Below, piece after piece: positions 5,926 through 11,070 of a DNA stretch of 11,070 nucleotides. The notes under the pieces are model-generated. The model worked only from the letters and a program-made list of their open reading frames with translations, was not told where the DNA came from and ran no database searches. This DNA comes from Acidimicrobiia bacterium. GTDB taxonomy: Bacteria > Actinomycetota > Acidimicrobiia > IMCC26256 > PALSA-555. Location of the stretch: positions 1-11,070 of the forward strand of contig JALHSW010000649.1 in assembly GCA_022865365.1 (NCBI GenBank), written 5' to 3'. The position numbers and the translations under genes are program-made. The first letter of the stretch is position 1. Every line of letters begins with the position of its first letter.

Positions 5926-6768
5926 CACGAGCGCCTCGGCGCGTGCGGTGTCCTCCTGGAGGAAGAAGTGACCACCGGGGACGACGACCGGTTCGGCCCC
6001 GACTCGCGCCGCCTGCGCGGCGAACCACTCGTCGGGGAGATCCGACGCATCGCCGTGGAGCACGACCGCTGCTCCCGCGAGGGCGTCGAGCTGCTTCCAC
6101 GATGCGCGCGCCCCCTGATCGTCGGAAGACACCTCGAAGATCGTCGCCTCGACCTCGGGTGAGCAGGCAAGCTCGACCTGGCCGTCGGGCCGGTCGACGA
6201 AGCCCCAGCGCACGTACGCGTCGAGGACTTCGGGGGCGAGCACGTCGAGCGGGGGTCGGCTGCCGTAGGACTCCCGCACCGTCGCGCGATCGGGCCAGAC
6301 GTTGCGCCGCTTCCGGGCGATGGTGGCCATGAAGTTCCCGCCGTCACCGGGAGCGCCCGCAGGCCTCGGGGCCGAGCCGTTCAGATCGAACGCGATCGCC
6401 TCGCAGAGCATGAGCCGACGGACGGCACCAGGGCGGGCCGCGGCGACGAGAGCGGCGACGCCTCCGCCGAGCGACTCGCCGAGCGCCGCGAGCCCGGTGA
6501 CGCCGAGCTCGTCGAGGACCGTCCAGACGTCGTCGGCCATCCGTGCGAACGCGAAGCCGGCCGGGCCGTCGGTGGGCGCATCGGTGCCCCCGTGGCCGCG
6601 GAGGTCGACGGCGATCGGACGGAACCGATCCGTGAGTCGTCGGGCGAGCGGATCGAACAAGCCGGCGCAGAAGCCGTTGGGGTGCAGCAGCAGGAGTGGC
6701 TCACCGTCACTGCCGTAGTCGAGCGCCGCGATCCGCAGGCCGTCGCGCTCGACGACGACGCTCCTCAT
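5908..6768 (-). CDS. Alpha/beta-hydrolase fold protein
   Basis: A 286-residue alpha/beta hydrolase. The oxyanion-hole segment is LLLLHPNGF (25-33), the conserved DLRGHGGTD follows (55-63), and the nucleophile elbow GESLGG places Ser99. The likely catalytic His is in PGGHFFLQEDT near the C-terminus, with an acidic candidate in LHGDASDLPDEW. Residues of about 130-200 form a lid, here basic and Gly/Pro-rich. ATG 6768 is preceded by a good Shine-Dalgarno, GAAAGG (6775-6780), at 6-nt spacing. It starts 24 bp after the fadE27-like stop, so the two are very probably co-transcribed. The elbow and fold fit esterases, thioesterases, lactonases or C-C hydrolases; the sequence does not discriminate. Its 3' end is inside a 22-bp tandem duplication. 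A thioester or lactone of a steroid catabolite is a reasonable substrate guess. Confidence 0.85.
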   Translation of the reverse strand: MRSVVVERDGLRIAALDYGSDGEPLLLLHPNGFCAGLFDPLARRLTDRFRPIAVDLRGHGGTDAPTDGPAGFAFARMADDVWTVLDELGVTGLAALGESLGGGVAALVAAARPGAVRRLMLCEAIAFDLNGSAPRPAGAPGDGGNFMATIARKRRNVWPDRATVRESYGSRPPLDVLAPEVLDAYVRWGFVDRPDGQVELACSPEVEATIFEVSSDDQGARASWKQLDALAGAAVVLHGDASDLPDEWFAAQAARVGAEPVVVPGGHFFLQEDTARAEALVREHLA

Positions 6769-6792
6769 GGCGCGCCTTTCACGACTGGTCGA

Positions 6793-7920
6793 TCAGGCCG
6801 GGACCGGCTCCTCGGCGAGCCTTCGGCCGATCGTGAGCAGCTGACGGGTTGCGCCACCGAGCGAGAGCTCGATCCACTTCGCCCACAGGAAGTAGCGGTG
6901 CAGCGGGTAGTCCTTGTCGACGCCCATCCCACCGTGCAGGTGCTGGGCCGCGTGCACGACGCGCTGGCCACCGTCGGCAGCCCAGAACTTCGCCACCGCG
7001 ACTTCCGTCGTTGCCGGCAATCCCTCGGAGAGACGCCACACGGCCTGCCACGTCGTGAGCCGCACGCCCTCGGTGTCGATGTACGCGTCGGCCGCGCGCT
7101 GTCCGACGGCCTGGAAGGTCGCGATCGCGCGACCGAACTGCTCGCGCGTCTTGGTGTACTCGGCGGTCATGCGGACCGCTTCCTCGCAGATGCCGACGGC
7201 GATCGCACCCAATGCAGCAGTCGCGCGCTCGACGGTCCACTCGAGCACCTCGGCGCCGTTGTCGGCCGTGCCGAGCACATCGCCGGCCGCGACCTTCACG
7301 CCCTCGAGGGTGAAGCGTGCCTCAGCGTGTCCGTTGGTCGTGTTCTGGCGCTCGCGGGTCACGCCCGCAGCGGAGGCGTCGACGATCGCGACGATCACCT
7401 TGCCGTCGCCCGTGGTGGCCGGCACGAGCACCTTGTCGGCCAGCGGTCCGGCCGGCACACAATCCTTGACGCCGTACAGCGTCCAACCGTCGCCGTCGGG
7501 CGTGGCGGTCGTGATCGGATCGAGCGGGTCGGCACCGGCCTCGAAGAGTGCGGCGGTGACGATGGACCCGCCCGACGCGATCCCCGGAAGCAGCGCGGCC
7601 TGCTGCGCGTCGCTGCCGAACGCCGCGATCGGCAGGGCTCCGAGCACCGCGACCGCGTAGTACGGCACCGGCGCGACGGTACGACCGACCTGCTCGAGCA
7701 CGAGCGCGGTCTCGAGGAACCCGTAGCCGCCCCCGCCGTGCGCCTCGGGCACCGCGATGCCCAGCACACCGGCTTCGGCGAGCTTCGCCCACAGCTCGCG
7801 ATCGAAGTTGTCCTCTCCACCCTCGACCTCCTTGAGGCGCTCGTTGGTGAGCTCCCCTTCGAGGATCTGCTTGGCGAGACCCTGGAGGTCGTCCTGCTCT
7901 TCGCTGAAGCTGAAATCCAT
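6793..7920 (-). CDS. fadE27: Acyl-CoA dehydrogenase subunit, FadE27/ChsE5-like
   Basis: A 375-residue acyl-CoA dehydrogenase. It resembles M. tuberculosis FadE27 (ChsE5) as recalled, notably MTAEYTKTREQFGRAIATFQ (251-270), AVGQRAADAYIDTEGVRLT, HLHGGMGVDKDYPLHRYF (327-344) and the ending GGATRQLLTIGRRLAEEP. ChsE5 forms an alpha2beta2 tetramer with ChsE4 that oxidises CoA thioesters of the cholesterol side chain. As in ChsE5, the first FAD/substrate motif (GYSEPGAGTDL in the partner) is degenerate here (LFEAGADPLDP), so it probably depends on the upstream subunit. Glu231-Arg232 sits where the partner has its catalytic-type Glu-Arg, which I do not recall in FadE27. ATG 7920 follows a purine-rich leader with GGAG 8 nt upstream, inside a repeated segment. 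A FadE28/ChsE1-like identity is possible but fits less well in length and C-terminus. Confidence 0.9.
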   Translation of the reverse strand: MDFSFSEEQDDLQGLAKQILEGELTNERLKEVEGGEDNFDRELWAKLAEAGVLGIAVPEAHGGGGYGFLETALVLEQVGRTVAPVPYYAVAVLGALPIAAFGSDAQQAALLPGIASGGSIVTAALFEAGADPLDPITTATPDGDGWTLYGVKDCVPAGPLADKVLVPATTGDGKVIVAIVDASAAGVTRERQNTTNGHAEARFTLEGVKVAAGDVLGTADNGAEVLEWTVERATAALGAIAVGICEEAVRMTAEYTKTREQFGRAIATFQAVGQRAADAYIDTEGVRLTTWQAVWRLSEGLPATTEVAVAKFWAADGGQRVVHAAQHLHGGMGVDKDYPLHRYFLWAKWIELSLGGATRQLLTIGRRLAEEPVPA

Positions 7921-8044
7921 CTCTACTGCTCCACTTCCACTGCTCTACTTCCGCTTCCCAGCCGTGCGGTCTGTCGGACTGCTTCCCGCACGCTCCATCC
8001 GCTTCGTTCGTTCCGCATCTTCTCTACTGCTCCACTTCCACTGC
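7920..8044. repeat. 24-bp direct repeats bracketing the fadE26-fadE27 gap, with a 14-bp tandem inside
   Basis: An identical 24-bp segment occurs at 7920-7943 and 8021-8044, offset by 101 bp. Each copy contains ACTGCTCCACTTCC; a one-mismatch copy of that 14-mer at 7939-7952 abuts the one at 7925-7938. On the minus (coding) strand the repeat is purine-rich (GGAAGTGGAGCAGTAGAG): one copy leads into the fadE27 ATG, and the other, 1 nt past the fadE26 TAG, leads into an ATG at 8018-8016. That ATG opens 31 codons (8018 to 7923, MRNERSGWSV...VEVEQ) whose TAG lies 2 nt before the fadE27 ATG. Coding status of this small ORF is unproven. Confidence 0.85.
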
Positions 8045-8045
8045 G

Positions 8046-9218
8046 CTATCGAGAACGGGGCATGTCGAGGCCGAACACGCCGATGAGCTCTCGCTGCACC
8101 TCGTTGGTGCCGCCGCCGAACGTGAGGATGATGAGACCACGGTACGACTGCTCGAGGCGCGCCTGGAGCACCGCGCCGGGGGCGTCGTGGGTGAGGTACG
8201 CGTGCGGGCCGAGGATCTCCATGAGTGACTTGAAGGCCTCGAGGTAGAACTCGGTGCCGAACACCTTGGTGGCCGACGCGTCAGCCGGCTGCAGTGCGCC
8301 CTTCGTCGACGCCCACGCGATCTTCCAGTTCATGAGACGAAGGAACTCGAGGCGTGCGTGCACGCGGGCGAGGCCGAGCTGCACCCATTCCTGGTCGATG
8401 GCACGCGATCCGTCGGCAAGCCGGGTCTCCTGCGCCCAGCCGCGCACCTCGTTCAGGCTGCGCTCGACGATGCCCGAGGAGCAAAGCGTGACCCGCTCGT
8501 GGTTGAGCTGGTTGGTGATGAGGCTCACGCCCTCGTTCTCGTCGCCGACCCGCGTCGACACGGGGACGCGCACGTCCTCGAAGAACGTCTGGTTGATGTC
8601 GGACTCACCCATCACCTGGAACGGGAGGACCTTGATGCCGGGCGCGTCCATCGGGAGCACGAACAGCGAGATCCCCTTGTGCTTCTTCACGTTCTGGTCG
8701 GTGCGGGCGGCGAGCCAGATGTAGTCGGCGTCGCTCGCGAGGCTGGTCCACATCTTCTGACCGTTGATGACGTACTCGTCGCCGTCACGCTCGGCCTTGG
8801 TGCGGAGCGCAAAGAGGTCGGTACCGGCGCCGGGCTCGGAGTACCCGATGCAGAAGTGGATCTCGCCCTTGAGGATCTTCGGGAGGAAGAACTCCTTCTG
8901 CTCGTCCGAGCCGTGGTTCATGATCGTCGGACCGACGGTGTTGATCGTGAGCATCGGCACTGGCGCGCCCGCCCGCATCGACTCGTCGAACCAGATGAAC
9001 TGCTCGACCGGCGTGAACCCGCGCCCGCCCCACTCCTTCGGCCAGCCGACGCCGAGCCATCCGTCGGAGCCCATCTGGCGCACGACCTTGCGCATCGCCG
9101 GACCGACGCCGTGGCTGTGCGAGATCGACGCCCGCACCTCGGGCGTGAGGAGCTGCTGGTAGTAGTCGCGCACCTCGAGCTGGAGCTTCTGCTGCTCGTC
9201 AGTCAGGCCGATGTACAT
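8046..9218 (-). CDS. fadE26: Acyl-CoA dehydrogenase catalytic subunit, FadE26/ChsE4-like
   Basis: A 390-residue acyl-CoA dehydrogenase strongly resembling M. tuberculosis FadE26 (ChsE4) as recalled: LGVGWPKEWGGRG (55-67), APVPMLTINTVGPTIM (85-100), IGYSEPGAGTDL (124-135), NGQKMWTSL (152-160), TNQLNHERVTL (235-245), IDQEWVQLGLARVHARLEFL and the ending ILTFGGGTNEVQRELIG. It would introduce the alpha-beta double bond in a steroid side-chain acyl-CoA, passing electrons from FAD to ETF. Glu241 in NHERV aligns with the catalytic Glu247 reported for ChsE4. ATG 9218 has GGGAG (9225-9229) at 6-nt spacing. A perfect KstR-type operator lies 27 nt upstream. It is first of the four-gene set ending at 5317, the same fadE26-fadE27 order as in mycobacteria. 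Its stop is TAG, and the frame stays open for 40 more codons through the spacer. Confidence 0.92.
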   Translation of the reverse strand: MYIGLTDEQQKLQLEVRDYYQQLLTPEVRASISHSHGVGPAMRKVVRQMGSDGWLGVGWPKEWGGRGFTPVEQFIWFDESMRAGAPVPMLTINTVGPTIMNHGSDEQKEFFLPKILKGEIHFCIGYSEPGAGTDLFALRTKAERDGDEYVINGQKMWTSLASDADYIWLAARTDQNVKKHKGISLFVLPMDAPGIKVLPFQVMGESDINQTFFEDVRVPVSTRVGDENEGVSLITNQLNHERVTLCSSGIVERSLNEVRGWAQETRLADGSRAIDQEWVQLGLARVHARLEFLRLMNWKIAWASTKGALQPADASATKVFGTEFYLEAFKSLMEILGPHAYLTHDAPGAVLQARLEQSYRGLIILTFGGGTNEVQRELIGVFGLDMPRSR

Positions 9219-9224
9219 GGAGGG

Positions 9225-9229
9225 CTCCC
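9225..9229 (-). promoter_or_regulatory. Shine-Dalgarno of the fadE26-like gene
   Basis: CTCCC on the plus strand reads GGGAG on the coding strand, 6 nt before ATG 9218. It supports that start. Confidence 0.65.
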
Positions 9230-9245
9230 GGGGCAGAAGGAAATC

Positions 9246-9259
9246 TGGAACACGTTACA
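9246..9259. promoter_or_regulatory. KstR-type operator upstream of the fadE26-like operon
   Basis: TGGAACACGTTACA matches all eight fixed positions of TnnAACnnGTTnnA and widens to CTGGAACACGTTACAG (9245-9260) with CTG/CAG ends. It sits 27 nt before the fadE26 start, ahead of the four-gene unit 9218-5317, and is one of the two best operators in the window. Control by the KstR-like protein is inferred from motif and linkage. Confidence 0.85.
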
Positions 9260-9260
9260 G

Positions 9261-9415
9261 AATCGCTGCCGCCACCGGCCATTCGCCCTGGAGGTTCCGA
9301 CCCCTGGGGTTCCGTCGCCCGGATCAGGCTCGCCCGGATCCGGGCTCCACCCGGTCGGCGAACAGCGCCTCGATCTCGGGTCGCAGCCGGCGCGTTCGGG
9401 GGAAGTTCTCACCGC
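9261..9415. other. Gap between fadE26 operator and SDR 3' end, with short repeats and a palindrome
   Basis: TCGCCCGGATC occurs at 9315-9325 and 9330-9340 (15-bp period), and GCCCGGATCCGGGC (9332-9345) is a perfect 14-bp palindrome 70 nt past the minus-strand SDR stop. It could fold as a 5-bp stem with a GATC loop, but no T-run follows, so a terminator is doubtful. Short frames run through this stretch, but none has a convincing start or recognisable product. Confidence 0.5.
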
Positions 9416-10180
9416 TCAGTCGAGGCCCATGAGGCTGGACAACCCGGTGCGCATGCCGGTCGTGTAACCGCCGTCGACGACGAGCGCATGGCCGGTGATG
9501 AACGAGGCGTCGTCGGACGCGAGGAACGCGGTCGCCGACGCGATCTCCTCGGCCCGTCCGAAGCGCCCGAGCTTGTGCTGCTCGCGGTACTCGTCGGCGA
9601 AGGCCGCCATCGACTCGCTCCCGAGCACGGCGCGGAACATCGGCGTGTCGATGAAGCCGGGGCATACGGCGTTCACGCGCACCCCGAGGCGGCCGTAGTC
9701 GATGGCCATGTTCTTGGTGAGCAGGACGACGCCGCCCTTCGACGCGTTGTACGCACTGCCGCCCTCGGTGCCCTCGATCCCCTCGACGCTCGCCACCGTG
9801 ACGATGCTCCCCGAGCGCTGCTCGACCATGTGGCGCAGCGCGTGTTTGCAGGTCAGGAACGTGCCGGTGAGGTTGACCGCGATGACGCGCGCCCAGTCGG
9901 CCGCCGCGACACCGTGGACCGGGCCACCACCCGCGACGCCGGCGAACGTCGCGAGCACGTCGACGCGCCCGTGCTCCTCGGCGACGGCGTCGAACGCGGC
10001 TGCGAGTGCGGCTTCGTCGGTCACGTCGAGGCGATGGAAGCCCGCCAGCGGCACGCTCGGCTCGGCAAGGTCGAGGCCGACGACGACCGCGCCCTCCTCG
10101 GCGAGGCGGACGCACGTCGCCTCACCCAGCCCCGACGCCGCGCCCGTCACCACCGCGACCTTGCCGTCCAATCCCCTCAT
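9416..10180 (-). CDS. Short-chain dehydrogenase/reductase (classical SDR), KstR-type promoter
   Basis: A 254-residue classical SDR from ATG 10180. It has TGAASGLG (12-19), Asp37 after beta-2 suggesting NAD(H), Asn103 in AVNLTGTF, catalytic Ser131 (TVASVEG), Tyr144 and Lys148 (AYNASKGG), and the C-terminal SFITGHALVVDGGYTTGM typical of FabG-like and hydroxysteroid/hydroxyacyl-CoA enzymes. The usual NNAG is TFAG (78-81), an uncommon variant. I reject the longer in-frame start at 10216 because the conserved fold begins at residue 4 of the shorter form and the extra 12 codons would run through the operator at 10195-10208. No Shine-Dalgarno is visible, so the transcript may be leaderless or nearly so. 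It is divergent from the flavin oxidoreductase, sharing one operator, which suggests joint induction by steroid catabolites. Oxidation of a steroid hydroxyl or hydroxyacyl-CoA is a plausible role. Confidence 0.9.
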   Translation of the reverse strand: MRGLDGKVAVVTGAASGLGEATCVRLAEEGAVVVGLDLAEPSVPLAGFHRLDVTDEAALAAAFDAVAEEHGRVDVLATFAGVAGGGPVHGVAAADWARVIAVNLTGTFLTCKHALRHMVEQRSGSIVTVASVEGIEGTEGGSAYNASKGGVVLLTKNMAIDYGRLGVRVNAVCPGFIDTPMFRAVLGSESMAAFADEYREQHKLGRFGRAEEIASATAFLASDDASFITGHALVVDGGYTTGMRTGLSSLMGLD

Positions 10181-10194
10181 CGCTTTATGATCGC

Positions 10195-10208
10195 TGAAAC
10201 TCGTTCCA
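10195..10208. promoter_or_regulatory. KstR-type operator between divergent SDR and flavin oxidoreductase genes
   Basis: TGAAACTCGTTCCA matches all eight fixed positions of TnnAACnnGTTnnA. It lies 14 nt before the minus-strand SDR start (10180) and 58 nt before the plus-strand oxidoreductase start (10267). A single operator could therefore control both directions; no second copy is seen in the 86-bp gap. Confidence 0.8.
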
Positions 10209-10253
10209 CTCACCAATGCTCGCCCGCCACTGATCGCTCAACACCTTGCTCCC

Positions 10254-10260
10254 GGAGAGG
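10254..10260 (+). promoter_or_regulatory. Shine-Dalgarno of the luciferase-like gene
   Basis: GGAGAGG lies 6 nt before ATG 10267, the strongest ribosome binding site in the window, and fixes this start. Confidence 0.8.
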
Positions 10261-10266
10261 CCGTCG

Positions 10267-11070
10267 ATGAAGTTCGCGCTGTTCTACGAGATACCGGTCC
10301 CCAAGCCCTGGACCCCGGGCAAGGAACACCAGGCGTACAAGGACACGCTCGAGCAGGCGATCCTCGGCGACGAGGTCGGCTTCCACGCCTTCTGGACGGT
10401 CGAGCACCACTTCCTCGAGGAGTACTCGCACTGCTCGAACCCCGAGGTGCTCTACGGCGCGATCGCGGCGCGCACGAAGAACATCCGCATCGGCTACGGC
10501 GTACGCCTGCTCCCCCAGCCGTTCAACCACCCGATCCGCACCGCGGAGTCGGTCGCGGTGCTCGACCTCATCTCGGACGGCCGCGTCGACTTCGGGACCG
10601 GACGTGGATCGAGCCGCGCCGAGCTCGAGGGGTTCAACGTCGACCCGGACCAGGCGCGCCCGCAGTGGAAAGAAGCGCTCGGGCACATCGTCGGTGCGTG
10701 GACGAACGAGTACTACCAGGCCGACGGAGCGTTCTGGCAGATGGGCGGCCCCCGCCGCGTGCAGCCCAAGCCGCTCCAGCAGCCGCACCCGCCGATCTTC
10801 GGCGCGACCAGCTCACCGGCCGGTCACGAGGAGGTCGGGCGCCAGGGCATCGGCCTCTGCTCGTTCACCGTCGGCCTGCCGCCCGAGGAGCTGACGAAGA
10901 ACCTCGACCTGTACCGCAAGGGTTTGAGCGAGTGCGTCGAGCCCGTCGGCAAGTTCAAGAACGAGACCGCGGCGAACTTCACGATGGTGCACTGCGGGCC
11001 GACCAAGGACGAGGCCTACGCGGTCGCCAAGGAGTCCTTCGAGTGGTACCCGAAGGCCGGCGCCGCGATC
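10267..11070 (+). CDS. LLM-class (luciferase-like) flavin-dependent oxidoreductase, 3' end outside the window
   Basis: The frame is open for 268 codons to the window edge; family members are commonly 330-400 residues, so the C-terminal part is missing. The product starts MKFALFYEIPVP and shows bacterial luciferase-like TIM-barrel signatures: DEVGFHAFWTVEHHFLEEYS (36-55), NIRIGYGVRLLPQPFNHPIR (73-92), then AESVAVLDLISDGRVDFGTG (94-113) followed by RGSS, and QPKPLQQPHPPIFGATSS. These proteins use reduced FMN or F420 for monooxygenation or hydride transfer; the cofactor cannot be settled here. ATG 10267 has a strong GGAGAGG ribosome binding site. The gene is divergent from an SDR and shares a perfect KstR-type operator with it, suggesting a redox role in steroid catabolism. 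It does not resemble M. tuberculosis Rv3520c, the KstR-regulated LLM protein I recall, so it may be a different recruit. Confidence 0.88.
   Translation, partial: MKFALFYEIPVPKPWTPGKEHQAYKDTLEQAILGDEVGFHAFWTVEHHFLEEYSHCSNPEVLYGAIAARTKNIRIGYGVRLLPQPFNHPIRTAESVAVLDLISDGRVDFGTGRGSSRAELEGFNVDPDQARPQWKEALGHIVGAWTNEYYQADGAFWQMGGPRRVQPKPLQQPHPPIFGATSSPAGHEEVGRQGIGLCSFTVGLPPEELTKNLDLYRKGLSECVEPVGKFKNETAANFTMVHCGPTKDEAYAVAKESFEWYPKAGAAI

Noticed and set aside
1967..8048. Possible reassignment of TAG as a sense codon, because the two TAGs examined (phosphatase, fadE26) are both followed by open frame
   Set aside because: The fadE26 TAG falls exactly at the family's normal C-terminus and what follows is repeat-derived. 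Long open frames after a stop are common at this GC content. A single nonsense mutation or error explains the phosphatase.
6592..8247. 551-codon plus-strand frame opposite the hydrolase and fadE27
   Set aside because: Composition is typical of an antisense shadow, and both minus-strand genes it covers have intact family motifs.
9332..9345. Palindrome as a rho-independent terminator for the second SDR
   Set aside because: Only a 5-bp stem is possible with a four-base loop, no T-run follows, and it lies 70 nt past the stop codon.
9203..9412. Short minus-strand frame in the gap downstream of the second SDR
   Set aside because: It runs through the operator and into the fadE26 start, has no ribosome binding site and no recognisable product.
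10181..10216. Upstream in-frame start extending the SDR by 12 residues
   Set aside because: The extension runs through the KstR-type operator and adds residues outside the SDR fold; ATG 10180 fits the family start.

Overview
The window is GC-rich, densely packed DNA with many GTG starts and actinobacterial gene families. It most resembles an environmental steroid-degrading actinobacterium, possibly Acidimicrobiia; the class is an inference and no marker gene is present. I see no rRNA, tRNA, IS element or CRISPR array. All gene calls come from reading translations and motifs, and comparisons with Mycobacterium tuberculosis proteins are from memory.

Layout, left to right. The minus strand holds the N-terminal part of a DUF35 OB-fold protein (1-273), a TetR-family regulator closely resembling KstR, the cholesterol-catabolism repressor (356-931), and a short-chain dehydrogenase (928-1725) whose stop overlaps the regulator's start. 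Next is a minus-strand low-molecular-weight protein tyrosine phosphatase cut by an in-frame TAG (1967-2347, lost tail to 1817). Divergent from it are a plus-strand class III CoA-transferase (2469-3668) and a secreted M1 metallopeptidase (3722-5284). A minus-strand set transcribed from about 9218 to 5317 follows: a FadE26/ChsE4-like acyl-CoA dehydrogenase, a FadE27/ChsE5-like partner, an alpha/beta hydrolase and a SnoaL-like protein. Beyond it lies another minus-strand SDR (9416-10180), divergent from a plus-strand luciferase-like flavin oxidoreductase (10267 to the window end).

The unifying signal is a KstR-type operator, TnnAACnnGTTnnA. I find four copies, each in a gap just upstream of a gene start: before DUF35 (282-295), the SDR-kstR pair (1749-1762), fadE26 (9246-9259), and between the divergent SDR and flavin oxidoreductase (10195-10208). 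The last two match all eight fixed positions and the first two match seven. With the KstR-like gene nearby and a ChsE4/ChsE5-type dehydrogenase pair, this points to a self-regulated steroid (probably sterol side-chain) catabolic regulon. The phosphatase, CoA-transferase and peptidase have no such operator and look like unrelated genes in between.

A second theme is short tandem or direct repeats at or just past gene 3' ends: 18 bp in the SDR tail, about 16 bp x 3.7 at the phosphatase end, 22 bp x 2.2 across the hydrolase stop codon, and 24-bp copies flanking the fadE26-fadE27 gap. One gap carries a possible 31-codon ORF ending 2 nt before fadE27. No gene-free stretch exceeds 300 bases.
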